Notes: generated by a model from the sequence alone, not told the origin. A stretch of DNA of 64,000 bases from UBA6627 sp965248675 (GCA_965248675.1 CBDFJZ010000008.1:1116001-1180000), one strand, 5' to 3'. Positions 17,880 through 27,146 are shown, counted from the stretch's first letter. Numbers and translations are program-made.

Positions 17880-17998
17880 CGCGGCGCTCCTCGCACGCCG
17901 GCTACGCGGCCGGCGCGGATCGCGGGTGGGGGCACTGTCGAGCATTGCGGCGATGTCCAGCAGGAACAAGTGACGCAGGTTCCCTACCCGCGGTGCGT

Positions 17999-18550
17999 TC
18001 ACACCTCGTCGCGAAGGTAGGCGGTCGCGAGGGCGTCGGCGTACTCGTTCCAGCGGGATCCGTCGTGCGCGCGGATCCAGCGGATGCGCGCCTCGGGACG
18101 CTCCTGGGCGAGCGCGTATGCCCGCTGCACCAGATCGAGGTTCTTCACCGGACCGGTCGAACGCCGCCAGCCGCGCTTCGCCCAGCCGACCGCCCACTTC
18201 GTCAGCGTGTCGACCACGAGCTTGCTGTCAGAGTAGAGCTCGGCCGCCTCGCCGGGGGCGATGAACTCGAGGCCGGCGATCATCGCCTCGAATTCCATGC
18301 GGTTGTTCGTCGTGCTCGGATCGAACCCGTGCCGCTGCTCGACGATCTCGCCATCCTCGACGCGGACGGTGCCCCAGCCGCCGGGGCCGGGGTTCCCCGA
18401 GCAGGAACCGTCGGTGAAGATGCCCGAGCGGGGGCCGCCGTCGAATCGCTCCAGCACCTGCGCCGTCGTGAGCATCTGACTGCGGGTCGCCGACTGGCCG
18501 CGCTTCCTCGAAAGAGGGCGTCCGCCGGGCCGGCCGGATGAGCTACTCAA
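17999..18550 (-). CDS. rnhA: Ribonuclease HI
   Basis: This cytoplasmic endonuclease removes RNA from RNA-DNA hybrids. The four acidic metal ligands of the family are visible: Asp in FTDGSC (47), Glu in NNRMEF (86), Asp in LYSDSK (108) and Asp in NEYADALA near 173. TTG 18550 overlaps the upstream gene's stop by 8 bases, giving 183 residues; ATG 18475 would give 158 residues, closer to E. coli RNase HI, and starts near the domain edge. The overlap suggests translational coupling with the secreted-protein gene upstream. Confidence 0.92.
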   Translation of the reverse strand: MSSSSGRPGGRPLSRKRGQSATRSQMLTTAQVLERFDGGPRSGIFTDGSCSGNPGPGGWGTVRVEDGEIVEQRHGFDPSTTNNRMEFEAMIAGLEFIAPGEAAELYSDSKLVVDTLTKWAVGWAKRGWRRSTGPVKNLDLVQRAYALAQERPEARIRWIRAHDGSRWNEYADALATAYLRDEV

Positions 18551-20081
18551 GGCTCACCGCGTTGTAGAGCATCACCGGATCACCGCCGAACACATCGCTC
18601 TCCAGGTTCGCGACGACGACCACCGGGCGATCAGCGACGACCACCGCGCTTCCGACCCAACCGTCAGGCAGCACCGGATGCTCCCACTGTACGAAGGTGC
18701 GCTGCCCATCGACTCGAGCGGCGCCGCTCGGGAATAGCCCGTCGGGGAACTGCTTCGAGTAGTAGACGACCGTGACGTGGGCGACCGAACCGTCGAAGCT
18801 GAGGACGCGGAACCACGAGTTCCAGCCCTTGAGGTCGCCCCAGGGGCCGAAGTTCTTGTTGAGCACTGGGAGTACGACCTGTCGTGAGGCCTCCTCCGCG
18901 GTAAAGCCTCGGTAATCGGCGAAGGCGCCGTCGGGCGACAGCCGCTGCGCGACGACGGCGATCGGGTCCAGCGCCTCCATCCGCACGGTCCCGAAGAAGG
19001 TGTCGGGCAGCGATTGCCCGGCGGGCAGACAGCCCGCGGCGCCGTCGAACCGCTGGTCGCAGGTCAGTGCGCCGAAGATGGCCACCGTGTGCTCGATCTC
19101 GATGCGGTCGCCCTCGGCGTTCTGGCCGTCGAAGAGGAGCGTCACCTCGTTCGGAACCTGCGGCGTGCCACTGAGCACGCGGAAGCGCGTGCTCCAGGTC
19201 GTCTGACCCTGGCTCGCGTTGCGATCGACCAGCGGCAGCACCACCACGTTGCTCAGCTCGTCCTCGCCGAACCCACGGTGGGTGGCGAGGCCGGCGCTGT
19301 TGCGCGCCCGCGTGTCGACCATCACGGACACGGTCTGATCGCCGGCCGCGACGCCGGCGTCGGTACGGAACGTCTCGACGACCGCGGCCCCGTCGAACCC
19401 GAGCGGCAGCGGCAACGAGCTCTCGTCGCGGACCAGCGTCGCCCTCGGTCCGAGCAGCACGCCGCCGCCTGAACAGCCGCTGCTCGACGCGGCCGGATCG
19501 AGGGCGACCGGGGTCAGCGACCCCGTGTCGAAGTAACGCAGGCCGACACAGGCGGCGTTCGCGTCACTGGTGTTCTCGATCGTGATCCTCGAGACGGTGC
19601 CCGCGGTGTGCTCCACGATCGGTAGGAACTGTTGCCCGCCGGACGCCCCGAGGCGAAGCGCGTCGCCGCCGATCTGGAAGCCGCCGTCGGGCAGGAACGT
19701 GTCGCGTGCGAGCAGGGACACGAACGGCTGATCGACCGTGATATACGCCGAGCCGCGGTAGCCCGGATCGAGATCGTCCAGCGACTGCTGGAAGAACGAC
19801 CAGCCGAAGCCCGGTTGGAGCGCGACACAGCCGCCGGCCTCGGGGCAGCCGTCAGTCGCGACGTGGTCGCCGGCCTGATCGTAGAAATCGATCTGAATCG
19901 TGGCCGCCCTGGTACCCACGTTCTGGATCCGGACCCAGGAGTTCTCGACCGGCAGGTTCACGGACTGAGCTCGAAGCGACCGCCCGCCGACGGCAGCGGC
20001 AAGCAGCGCGACCGCGAACAGCGCGGCGAGCCCGAGCAATCGAGACGGCATGGGTCGACCACGGAACGGCCGCAGGTGCAC
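18543..20081 (-). CDS. Large secreted protein of unknown function
   Basis: The 512-residue product has a Sec-type signal (Arg-rich start, hydrophobic run at about 15-33, likely cleavage after LRAQS). The rest is beta-rich and contains recurring blocks such as NSWVRIQNVG, STRFRVLSG and NSWFRVLSF, each followed by strand-rich sequence, suggesting at least three copies of a beta-sandwich unit. No catalytic motif is visible. GTG 20081 has AGAGG at good spacing; ATG 20051 is the alternative. It may be a cell-surface or secreted structural protein. It heads a two-gene unit with rnhA, which is probably chance. Confidence 0.65.
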   Translation of the reverse strand: MHLRPFRGRPMPSRLLGLAALFAVALLAAAVGGRSLRAQSVNLPVENSWVRIQNVGTRAATIQIDFYDQAGDHVATDGCPEAGGCVALQPGFGWSFFQQSLDDLDPGYRGSAYITVDQPFVSLLARDTFLPDGGFQIGGDALRLGASGGQQFLPIVEHTAGTVSRITIENTSDANAACVGLRYFDTGSLTPVALDPAASSSGCSGGGVLLGPRATLVRDESSLPLPLGFDGAAVVETFRTDAGVAAGDQTVSVMVDTRARNSAGLATHRGFGEDELSNVVVLPLVDRNASQGQTTWSTRFRVLSGTPQVPNEVTLLFDGQNAEGDRIEIEHTVAIFGALTCDQRFDGAAGCLPAGQSLPDTFFGTVRMEALDPIAVVAQRLSPDGAFADYRGFTAEEASRQVVLPVLNKNFGPWGDLKGWNSWFRVLSFDGSVAHVTVVYYSKQFPDGLFPSGAARVDGQRTFVQWEHPVLPDGWVGSAVVVADRPVVVVANLESDVFGGDPVMLYNAVSLE

Positions 20082-20251
20082 CGGCTGGCGCCCTCTCCAT
20101 GCCCCACCACCACAGTCGGTTGCGCGACCGCGATGCCGATCATACGTGAGGCGCCCGACGGGATCGCGGGCGGCGGGGCGAGCGTGCTCGCGGTGGTCCG
20201 CGGTGAACCTCGATGCTACGCTGCCTCGCTGGACGCGCCAGCGTCCGCGCC

Positions 20252-20328
20252 CGGGGTGTAGCTCAGCTTGGCAGAGCGCTTCGTTCGGGACGAAGAGGTC
20301 CCCAGTTCAAATCTGGGCACCCCGACCA
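20252..20328 (+). tRNA. tRNA-Pro(CGG)
   Basis: Acceptor CGGGGTG pairs with CACCCCG, the D arm reads GCTCAG...CAGAGC, the anticodon stem CTTCG/CGAAG holds loop TTCGGGA (CGG at 20286-20288), and the T arm contains GTTCAAATC. The discriminator A is followed by an encoded CCA. All stems pair fully. Confidence 0.97.
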
Positions 20329-20748
20329 CACAATCTCCCAAGTCCACGTCGCCACACGAGGTCTCACGCCCTGCGAGCGGATCAGGCTGCGGTCCGGGTT
20401 CTTGTCCACGGGCTGACCGGCGAACAGGTTGGCCGGGCCAAGCGTGTCAAGCGACTCGAACACCTCGGTCAGCAGGCCGTCGCGACCTCGGGCGAAGATC
20501 ACGTATTCGAGCCCGCGGGGTGCCTCGGCGCGCCGCAGCGTTGCCCGGTAGATGAACCGCACCGCGCCGAGGTCGTCGTCTCCCAGCTCATCCAGCACCT
20601 CGATCTCCAACTCCGGGGGGTAGAGCGAGCCCAGACGCTCATTGAACACCTCAACCGCCTCGCGACCTTCGTACGGCCCCGCGATCACACCGAGCGCCCG
20701 ACGAACATCGTCCAGACGATCTCGTCGGCGTGTATGCCTGCAGCGCAC
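20263..20748 (-). pseudogene. SnoaL/NTF2-like domain fragment running into tRNA-Pro antisense
   Basis: From GTG 20748 a frame reads YEGREAVEVFNERL, later AVRFIYRATLRR and LLTEVFESLDTLG, resembling a SnoaL-like (NTF2 fold) ligand-binding domain. After about residue 110 the frame is no longer domain-like, and its last 20 codons are the antisense of tRNA-Pro, so the natural 3' end seems to be missing. The N-terminus is also shorter than usual. This is probably a truncated gene next to the tRNA. NTF2-fold proteins vary too much for a function call. Confidence 0.45.
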
Positions 20749-20754
20749 AATAGG

Positions 20755-21368
20755 TCAGCCCGATATCCGTTGCCAGATTCCGCACGCTGCGGTGCTCGTG
20801 ACTTTCCAATCGCTCGTCGTAATCAGGACTGTGAGATCGCCGGCGCCGCTCGCCCTCACCGATCCTCCAGCCTCCAGCTCGCACCCCGCTACGGTCGATG
20901 AAGCTCGGTAGGAGCCAGGCTGCACTTGAGCGCCGATGTAGAACCGCCCTGCGCTGAAGCTTGTGATCGGCTGAGGGGTAAACACGGTCCAGGTGCCGCA
21001 AGCGGAGTTGCTTCGGATTCGCCAATTGCGGTCGTTCGGCGAGATCAGGACCGTGAGGTCGCCGGCGCCACTGGCTCGGGGCCCAGCTTGGACGTCGAGG
21101 ATGCAGCGCGAGCCGGCCGACGGTGCTCGGTAGTAGCCAGCGGGCACTTGACGCGGTTCCTCGGCCGTCCTCTGTGCGAACCTCCGCGGACGCCCCCACG
21201 GCCTGCTCAGCCGCGTTCGAGACCGTGCATGTGACGGCGGGGGGCGTGCTCGTGGCAGTGGGAGTCTCGACAGAAGCGGTCGGGCGGTGGGAGTGCTTGT
21301 GACTGGAGTCGAACTCGACGTGCACGCGGCCATCAGAATGAAGAGCAGACCAGCGGGCTCAGGGCCAT
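20755..21368 (-). pseudogene. Lipoprotein with duplicated CGxW module, start region frameshifted
   Basis: The C-terminal 110 codons hold two copies of a module: YYRAPSAGSRC...GAGDLTVLI...ACGTW and SYRASSTVAGC...GAGDLTVLI...ACGIW. This pattern occurs in surface lipoproteins of Gram-positive-type bacteria. Upstream, a lipobox-like LLFILMAACTSSS and a Thr/Pro-rich linker are present, but the signal peptide has no start in the same frame. ATG 21368 opens in a different frame and stops after 11 codons. The linker also reads as a natural Ser/Thr/Pro sequence in a second frame. One or two indels probably separate these parts. Confidence 0.5.
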
Positions 21369-21824
21369 CAGTTTCACCGGTTGATACTAGACATAGCGTC
21401 GGAACGACGCATTCCTTGCCGATGCGTGGTCCGCTCTTCAGCGAACAGTGAGGCCCTGAAGCTTCTCGTTCGCCGAGGCGGTGCCGCGTCGAGCTCCAAC
21501 CGCTACGCCGGCCGCCTATCATCACGCCCGCTCGGTCACCGATCCTCGTCCGGATCGAGTGTTGCCGCCCCACGCCACTGCCCACGGCACGAGCGGCGTC
21601 ATAACCCTCCTTCGTCGGAGCTGACGGCCCTGCAGTGCGCTTGTCGGGATGCGATCGGGGAGGCGGCGTGCGAGCTGAACGGGGCGCGCGAGCGGTGCCC
21701 GGCTGCGCTGTCGCTCGCCGACGAGCCAGCGGTGAGGCGGCTGAACACCACTCCGTAGAGCTGGTTGCTGGGCCGTCGCTTCGCTTTCGGCGCGCGAACG
21801 GCGACGTGGGCCGATACTGGGCGG
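21369..21824. other. Intergenic stretch without a supported gene
   Basis: This 456-base region separates the frameshifted lipoprotein (minus) from the YihY-like gene (plus). Open frames here show no recognisable protein features. It should hold the promoters of both genes; the only one I can point to is the -10 box at 21813-21818. Confidence 0.6.
21813..21818 (+). promoter_or_regulatory. -10 box for a likely leaderless transcript
   Basis: GATACT lies exactly 6 bases before ATG 21825, placing transcription start at or next to the start codon. No Shine-Dalgarno sequence is present between them. The first base departs from consensus. Confidence 0.4.
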
Positions 21825-22943
21825 ATGAATGCCGAGCCGCGTTACTGGTGGCACTGGTGGGCCGTGAACGCGCGATGGTGGTGGCGCGACGTCCGCGTGC
21901 TGGTCCGCGAGACGATTCGCGAGTTCGGCGCCGACCAGTGCCCCCAGCTCGCCGCCGGCATCTCCTATTACGTGCTGTTCTCGATCTTCCCGCTCGCGCT
22001 GCTGTTCCTCGCGATCAGCGGCCTCGTGCTTGCGAACGAGAGCCTGCGCGAAGACCTGATTGCGAACCTGTTCGACGTGCTGCCGCTCTCGGAGGGGGAA
22101 GGACGGGAAGACCTGACGAGCGCCGTCAGCGGCCTCACGACCGGGATCTCAGTGGCAGGACTGTTCAGCGTCGTCGGCCTGATGTGGTCGGCCTCGGGCA
22201 TGATGGGTGCGCTGCGGCGAGCGCTCAACCAGGCCTGGGACACGGACTACAAGCGGCCGTTTCTGCACGGCAAGCTGCTCGATTTCGTGATGGTGCTGAG
22301 TCTGGGCATCCTCGTGAGCCTGTCGATGGGCGCGACGATCTTCCTGCAGGTTGCGCGCCGCGTCAGCGACAACCTGTCGGACGCGCTCGGGCCGCTCGGC
22401 TCCGGCGCCACGCTCGGTCTGGAAGTGGTGGCGGTACTGGTGCCATTGCTGCTCTCGTTCGTCACCTTCATGGTCCTGTTCAAGTTCGTGCCGAGCGTGA
22501 AGACGCGGTTCCGCTCCATCTGGCCCGGCGCGCTGCTCGCGGCCGTTCTGTTCGAAGGGGTGAAGAATGGGTTCGCGATCTACCTCCGTAATTTCGGCAA
22601 CTACGACGCCGTGTATGGCTCCCTCGGCACTGTCGTCGCCTTCCTGTTTTTCGTCTACGTCAGCGCGAACATCATGCTGTTGGGAGCGGAGATGGCATCC
22701 GAGTGGCCACGCGTCATTCACGGGCACTACGACGACGACGTAGCGGAGGACGATGTGCGGAGGCCCGAAAGCGTCGAGTCGCTCGAACCGCTCTGGGGCC
22801 GTCTACGGAGCGCGCTGACGGGGCTGTTCCGCGGCGACGATCGGGCCCCCGATCACATCGAGGACACAACCCGCCGTGAGGCCCGCCGGCGGCGCAAGGC
22901 CGACGAACTCGCCCGGCGAACCGGCAAGCGACAACGTGGCTAA
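21825..22943 (+). CDS. YihY/BrkB-family inner membrane protein
   Basis: The 372-residue product begins with a short amphipathic segment, then the family hallmark QLAAGISYYVLFSIFPLALL at about 44-63, which is the first transmembrane helix. Further helices lie near residues 105-135, 155-185, 205-235, 245-265 and 280-300. LRRALNQAWDT matches the conserved loop of the family (formerly called ribonuclease BN or virulence factor BrkB). The C-terminus is a charged cytoplasmic tail rich in Arg/Asp. Function of the family is not settled. ATG 21825 sits 6 bases after a -10-like box, so a leaderless mRNA is likely. Confidence 0.88.
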   Translation: MNAEPRYWWHWWAVNARWWWRDVRVLVRETIREFGADQCPQLAAGISYYVLFSIFPLALLFLAISGLVLANESLREDLIANLFDVLPLSEGEGREDLTSAVSGLTTGISVAGLFSVVGLMWSASGMMGALRRALNQAWDTDYKRPFLHGKLLDFVMVLSLGILVSLSMGATIFLQVARRVSDNLSDALGPLGSGATLGLEVVAVLVPLLLSFVTFMVLFKFVPSVKTRFRSIWPGALLAAVLFEGVKNGFAIYLRNFGNYDAVYGSLGTVVAFLFFVYVSANIMLLGAEMASEWPRVIHGHYDDDVAEDDVRRPESVESLEPLWGRLRSALTGLFRGDDRAPDHIEDTTRREARRRRKADELARRTGKRQRG

Positions 22944-23300
22944 GCGGCTTCGGATGCGCATCCGGGGCGTGACGCCGGGCAGTCCGTGCGAACCTCCGCT
23001 CGGGGCTCGGCCGCTCCGCCTGCTCGATCCGCCTCCAGCGCTCAGGCGCTGCGCGTGTACGTCGGCCACCTGAAGCGCTGTTCCGTGATAGAGCTCTGGA
23101 CTGCGTTCCTTTCGCGAGCGTTCGCCGGCGTAGAGAGTTCCGTCTCCTAGTGAGCAGAGCGACGGCCTTCACGCATCGCCAGCCATTGATGGTTCGGACC
23201 AGTCATTGCGATCAGGTGTTTTGGCCACATGTCGCTCGACGCCGCTGCACTATAGTACGCTGACCGTCAGCCAGGTTCGTATCAACCCTAGGAGGCAGGC
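22944..23300. other. Intergenic stretch upstream of the Gly/Ala repeat protein gene
   Basis: No coding sequence is supported in these 357 bases. It contains a TATAGT -10-like box at 23251-23256, 45 bases before the GTG start, with TTGGCC 24 bases further upstream, and a strong ribosome site (AGGAGGCAGG) just before the gene. Confidence 0.5.
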
Positions 23301-23936
23301 GTGGTCGACGAGCGCGAGATCGGGCAACGCATTAAGAACGACCTGATCGGGATCATCAAGGGAACAGGCGAGGTCGCGGGGTCGGCGGTCGGAAGCGTGT
23401 CCGACCTCGCTCAGAAGGCGCTGAGCGAGGCGGGTGAGACTGGATCGACTGCCGCCGGCCTTGCAATCGGTGCCGTCAAGGGCTCGATCGACGCGGTGGC
23501 CGACGTCACCGGGCTCGCGGCCAGCAGGTCTGCGCAGACGGTAGAGGCGACCGTCGATGCCGCTTCCACCGTTGCCAGTTCAATCGGCAACGCCTCGAAG
23601 GGTGCCGTCATCGGCGCCGTCCGCGGTTCGTCCGAGGCTGGCGTCGAGACCATCGACGCGATTGGCACCACGAGTCGCGCAGCCGTGCAGGAAGCCTCCC
23701 AGGTCGGAGGCGACATCACCGCAGCAGCCGTCGGAGCGGTCGAAGGCGCGATCGAGGTCGCCAAGGACACAACGGTGAGCGTGGAAGACGCGGCGTCTGC
23801 CGCCGCGACCGGCGCCATCGAGGCTGCCGGCGAGATCGGGGACGCGGCGGCGATCCGCGTCCGCCGAGCCGTCGAAGGGACGATCCAGGGCGTCCAAGTC
23901 GTTGCGAAGACGGCGATCGGGCGCGAGAGAGAGTAG
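23301..23936 (+). CDS. Gly/Ala-rich repetitive amphipathic protein
   Basis: The 211-residue product is made almost wholly of imperfect repeats of the type GAVxGxIxxAxD, AAGLAIGAVKGSIDAVADV being the clearest, with regular Ala/Gly/Val spacing and very few aromatic residues. The pattern suggests long amphipathic helices, as in LEA-like or phasin-like proteins. No signal peptide is seen. GTG 23301 has a very good ribosome site, so high expression is likely. A role in stress protection or membrane/granule coating is a guess. I do not recognise a named family. Confidence 0.7.
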   Translation: MVDEREIGQRIKNDLIGIIKGTGEVAGSAVGSVSDLAQKALSEAGETGSTAAGLAIGAVKGSIDAVADVTGLAASRSAQTVEATVDAASTVASSIGNASKGAVIGAVRGSSEAGVETIDAIGTTSRAAVQEASQVGGDITAAAVGAVEGAIEVAKDTTVSVEDAASAAATGAIEAAGEIGDAAAIRVRRAVEGTIQGVQVVAKTAIGRERE

Positions 23937-24114
23937 CCGGAAGAAGAAGCGATGACGTAGGCGGCGCTCGGAGACGGCGCTTCCCACGGCTGTGGGGTGC
24001 TGTTAGTCGATCTGCGTTGCGTCTGCCCGTACGAGCTCTTCGATGCGACTAACCGAGAGATCCTGTTCTCGGTTCTCATTGACCTCGGGCGCCCCGCCGA
24101 GGCGCCCTCGGGTC

Positions 24115-24540
24115 AACCTCGTTGCGGCTCCATGGAAGTCGACGTGGTGGGCACGGCGAAGGGGGTCTGGGCGGAGATCGGAGGCTCCGGCCGCGTCGAG
24201 GGTGATGAGACTCGGTACATCACGCTGGCGAACCATCCGTACCGGCCCGAGGAAAAGCTCCGATGAGTCTCGTTCCTTCGGGCGTCGGCGCTCGGCTGGC
24301 CATTCTCGAGCGGCAGGCGGGTGGACGCGTGAACCGCGCGTTCGAGGCGGTTCCGGCCGATGGGCTTCTCTATTGCTACCGCGGAGATCCGAGTTACCCG
24401 ACGAGCAGTTGGCTGATCGCACTCGACGCGAGCGGCGCGCTCACCATCGAGTATGTCGATCACGGGCAGGCAGCCGGCCCGTGCGAAGACGATCCTTCGA
24501 CCTGGCGCTCGGCCCAAACGCGATGGCGTTCGTCCGCTAA
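24115..24540 (+). pseudogene. Remnant of a secreted or surface protein, two frameshifts
   Basis: Three frames join into one plausible C-terminal domain: CGSMEVDVVGTAKGVWAEI to about 24263, then RLAILERQAGGRVNRAFE and DPSYPTSSWLIALDASGAL, then LALGPNAMAFVR ending with TAA at 24538-24540. The first and second frames meet in an ATGA overlap at 24263-24266, so two coupled genes would be an alternative, but neither piece looks complete. Both switches equal loss of one base. No function is assigned. Confidence 0.5.
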
Positions 24541-24719
24541 CCAGGCCGGGGCGCATTCCGGTGGCCGGCGAGCCACCGCAAGCGCCTACCGTCAACCTCC
24601 AACACCTGGCCGCGCGACTGTCGCGGCCGAGCATCCCCGACCGACCGGCGCGCGTATGGCACGTATCATCACGCCCATGCTGGGCGCTCGCCCGGCGAGC
24701 GGATCCGAGGCGGTTGAGC

Positions 24720-25889
24720 ATGAAGATCACGTCCATCAGCGCGATTCCCGCAGCCCCCGACGCCGTCCCCAATCCCTTCAACTTCCCGCCCTGGAACTTC
24801 GTGTTCGTCAAAGTCGAGACAGACGAGGGGCTGGTCGGCTGGGGCGACGCGACCTGCGGACCGATGGCCGTGGTGACGATGGTCGAGGAGTTCGGCAGGT
24901 TGCTGATCGGCGAGGACCCGTTCCCGATCGAGCGGCACTGGCAGACGATGCACCACCGCTACTTCACTCGAGGGGGGCCGATCCAGAACTCGGCGGCGGC
25001 CGGGATCGAGATGGCGCTGTGGGACATCAAAGGCAAGGCGCTGAACGTGCCGGTCTACGAGCTGCTCGGTGGTAAGTACCGCGATCGGATCTGGATCTAT
25101 GGCCGTTGGGATGGGGTCACGCCTGAGAAGGCCGCCGAGTTCGCTCAGAGCCAGGTCGCGACCGGGCTGACGGCGCTCAAGGGTGATCCGTTCGACCACC
25201 GCGGCCTCTTCATCACTTACGAGGCCGAGAAAAAGGCGATCGACACCCTCGCCGCTGTGCGCGACGCGGTCGGCTTCGAGGTCGAACTGCTCCTCGAGGC
25301 CCACGGCCGCCTCACCCCGGCCGAGGCGATCCGCATTGGCGACGCGGTCGAGCCCTATCGCCCCTTCGTCTTCGAGGAACCCGTGCCGTTCGAGAACCTC
25401 GATGCGATGCAGAAGGTGGCCGAGTCGATCAACGTCCCGATCGCCACCGGCGAGCGCCTGTACAGCCCGTTCGAATTCGCTGATCTACTGCAGCGCCAGA
25501 TCGTGGCCATGATCCAGCCGGACGTGATCCAGTGCGGTGGCATCTCGCAGCTCAAGCGGATCGCCGCGCTCGCCGAGGCCCAGTACGTGGGCGTCCAACC
25601 GCACGCAATCCACGGCCCGATGGACGTACTCTCGGCGCTCCACCTCGACGCGTCCCTTCCCAACTTCATGATCCATGAAGGAGGGTTCAGAGCCTGGTTC
25701 CAGGACGCGTGCGTCGGCGACTTCCCGGTGCAAGTGGACGGGTATCTCCCACTCCCAACTGCGCCCGGACTCGGCGTCGCCATCGACGAGAGCTGGCTCG
25801 CCGCCCACCCACCTCAGGCGGAACCCGGCTGGGCGCCGCCACTAGGCAGCCTGCCCTCGAAACAGTTCAGCAACGTCGCATCCCCCTGA
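24720..25889 (+). CDS. Enolase-superfamily (mandelate racemase group) dehydratase
   Basis: The 389-residue enzyme shows the capping domain then the barrel: GIEMALWDIKGKAL, the metal-ligand positions in LLLEAHGRLTP, VFEEPVPFEN and ATGERLYSP, and a catalytic histidine in QPHAIHGPM. This arrangement is closest to sugar-acid dehydratases such as galactonate or mannonate dehydratase. The first metal ligand would be Glu in EAHGR where many relatives have Asp, which may signal a different substrate. ATG 24720 is the natural start; upstream codons in frame are not family-like. A GC hairpin with a short T-run follows. Confidence 0.85.
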   Translation: MKITSISAIPAAPDAVPNPFNFPPWNFVFVKVETDEGLVGWGDATCGPMAVVTMVEEFGRLLIGEDPFPIERHWQTMHHRYFTRGGPIQNSAAAGIEMALWDIKGKALNVPVYELLGGKYRDRIWIYGRWDGVTPEKAAEFAQSQVATGLTALKGDPFDHRGLFITYEAEKKAIDTLAAVRDAVGFEVELLLEAHGRLTPAEAIRIGDAVEPYRPFVFEEPVPFENLDAMQKVAESINVPIATGERLYSPFEFADLLQRQIVAMIQPDVIQCGGISQLKRIAALAEAQYVGVQPHAIHGPMDVLSALHLDASLPNFMIHEGGFRAWFQDACVGDFPVQVDGYLPLPTAPGLGVAIDESWLAAHPPQAEPGWAPPLGSLPSKQFSNVASP

Positions 25890-25916
25890 CGAGCCGGCTC
25901 GCCGACCGGCTCGTTT
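25890..25916 (+). terminator. Intrinsic terminator candidate after the dehydratase gene
   Basis: CGAGCCGG (25890-25897) and CCGGCTCG (25906-25913) pair perfectly around an 8-base loop and are followed by TTT. It begins directly after the stop codon. Confidence 0.55.
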
Positions 25917-26081
25917 CCGGGCTTCGCCGGCTCCGCGGCGGCCCAAAGCGGGACCGTGCGCACGCGCATCGAGGTACCCGGGGCTGCTCAGACCTCGATC
26001 CGCGCGGGCGGATACGTAGCGGCGGCACGACCCTGCCTCTAAGCTGCGCCAGCGGGTACGCGATGCGTAAGGAGTCACGGG

Positions 26082-27146
26082 ATGACGACGAAGACGCGAG
26101 CGGCGATCAAGGCAGTGTTCGGCGAACCGTTGCTGGTGGACGAGATCGAGCTGGAGGACCCTGGCGACGAGGAGCTGCTGGTCAAGCTGTTCGCGACCGG
26201 GATCTGCCACTCCCAGCTGCACCAGATCCACAACCCGGACGGGCCGACGCCGACGTTGCTCGGTCATGAGGGTACCGGCCTGGTGCTGAAGGCCGGATCG
26301 AAGGTGTCGCACGTCAGCGAGGGCGAGCGGGTGATGATCCAGTTCGTGCCTCGCGACCTACCGGAGGGGATGACCACCGCGAACCGGACGAAGTACCGCT
26401 GGCAGGGCGAGGATTACGAGGCCGGCGTGTACACGTGGGCGGAGCACGCGCTGCTGAACGAGCAGATGGTGGTGCCGCTGCCAAACGACGTACCGACGGA
26501 CGTGACGGCGATCATCGGCTGTGCGGTGATCACCGGGGCGGGCGCCGCCCTGTACACGGCGAACGTGGGAGCGGGCCAGTCAGTGGCCGTGTTCGGCGTC
26601 GGCGGTGTGGGATCGAACGTGCTGGCCGGGGCCAAGATTGCCGGTGCGGACCCGATCATCGCGGTCGACCTGCAAGAGGGGAAGCTGGGCTACGCGAAGG
26701 AGCTGGGCGCGACGCACACGGTGAACGGCGCGGACGTGAACGCTCCCGAGGCGATCAAAGAGCTCACCGACGGGGGCGTGGACTTCGCCTTCGATGCGAT
26801 TGGGGTGGAGGCGGCGTTCCTGCAATCGGTGGAGAGCGTGCGGGCCGGGATTCTGGGCGTGGAACGCGGCGGCACGGCCGTGATCGTGGGCATCGGTCAG
26901 GGCGACGTTCCGCTGCCGCGTCTGTTCCCGTTCGGAGAGCGATCGCTGATCGGCTCGATGGGTGGCTCGGCGCGGCCAGGCAAGGTGATGCCGCAGTACA
27001 TCGAGTGGTTCAGAGAGGGCAAGCTACCGCTCGAGAAGCTGGTGTCGACTCGCTACGACAACCTCGATCAGATCAACGAGGGCGTGCGCGCGCTCGAGGA
27101 TGGAGAGATCGAGGGCCGCTCGATCATCATCTACGACCAGCCGTAG
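26082..27146 (+). CDS. Zinc-dependent alcohol dehydrogenase lacking the structural zinc lobe
   Basis: The 354-residue product belongs to the medium-chain dehydrogenase family. Catalytic zinc ligands are Cys42 (GICHS), His62-Glu63 (GHEGTG) and Cys147 (GCAVITG); NAD binding is marked by GVGGVG at 172-177. In the lobe that usually holds four cysteines for structural zinc, this protein instead reads RDLPEGMTTANRTKYRW, with no cysteine. Overall it resembles the class III (formaldehyde/mycothiol-dependent) and NDMA-dependent branches. AAGGAG precedes ATG 26082. Substrate is open. Confidence 0.88.
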   Translation: MTTKTRAAIKAVFGEPLLVDEIELEDPGDEELLVKLFATGICHSQLHQIHNPDGPTPTLLGHEGTGLVLKAGSKVSHVSEGERVMIQFVPRDLPEGMTTANRTKYRWQGEDYEAGVYTWAEHALLNEQMVVPLPNDVPTDVTAIIGCAVITGAGAALYTANVGAGQSVAVFGVGGVGSNVLAGAKIAGADPIIAVDLQEGKLGYAKELGATHTVNGADVNAPEAIKELTDGGVDFAFDAIGVEAAFLQSVESVRAGILGVERGGTAVIVGIGQGDVPLPRLFPFGERSLIGSMGGSARPGKVMPQYIEWFREGKLPLEKLVSTRYDNLDQINEGVRALEDGEIEGRSIIIYDQP

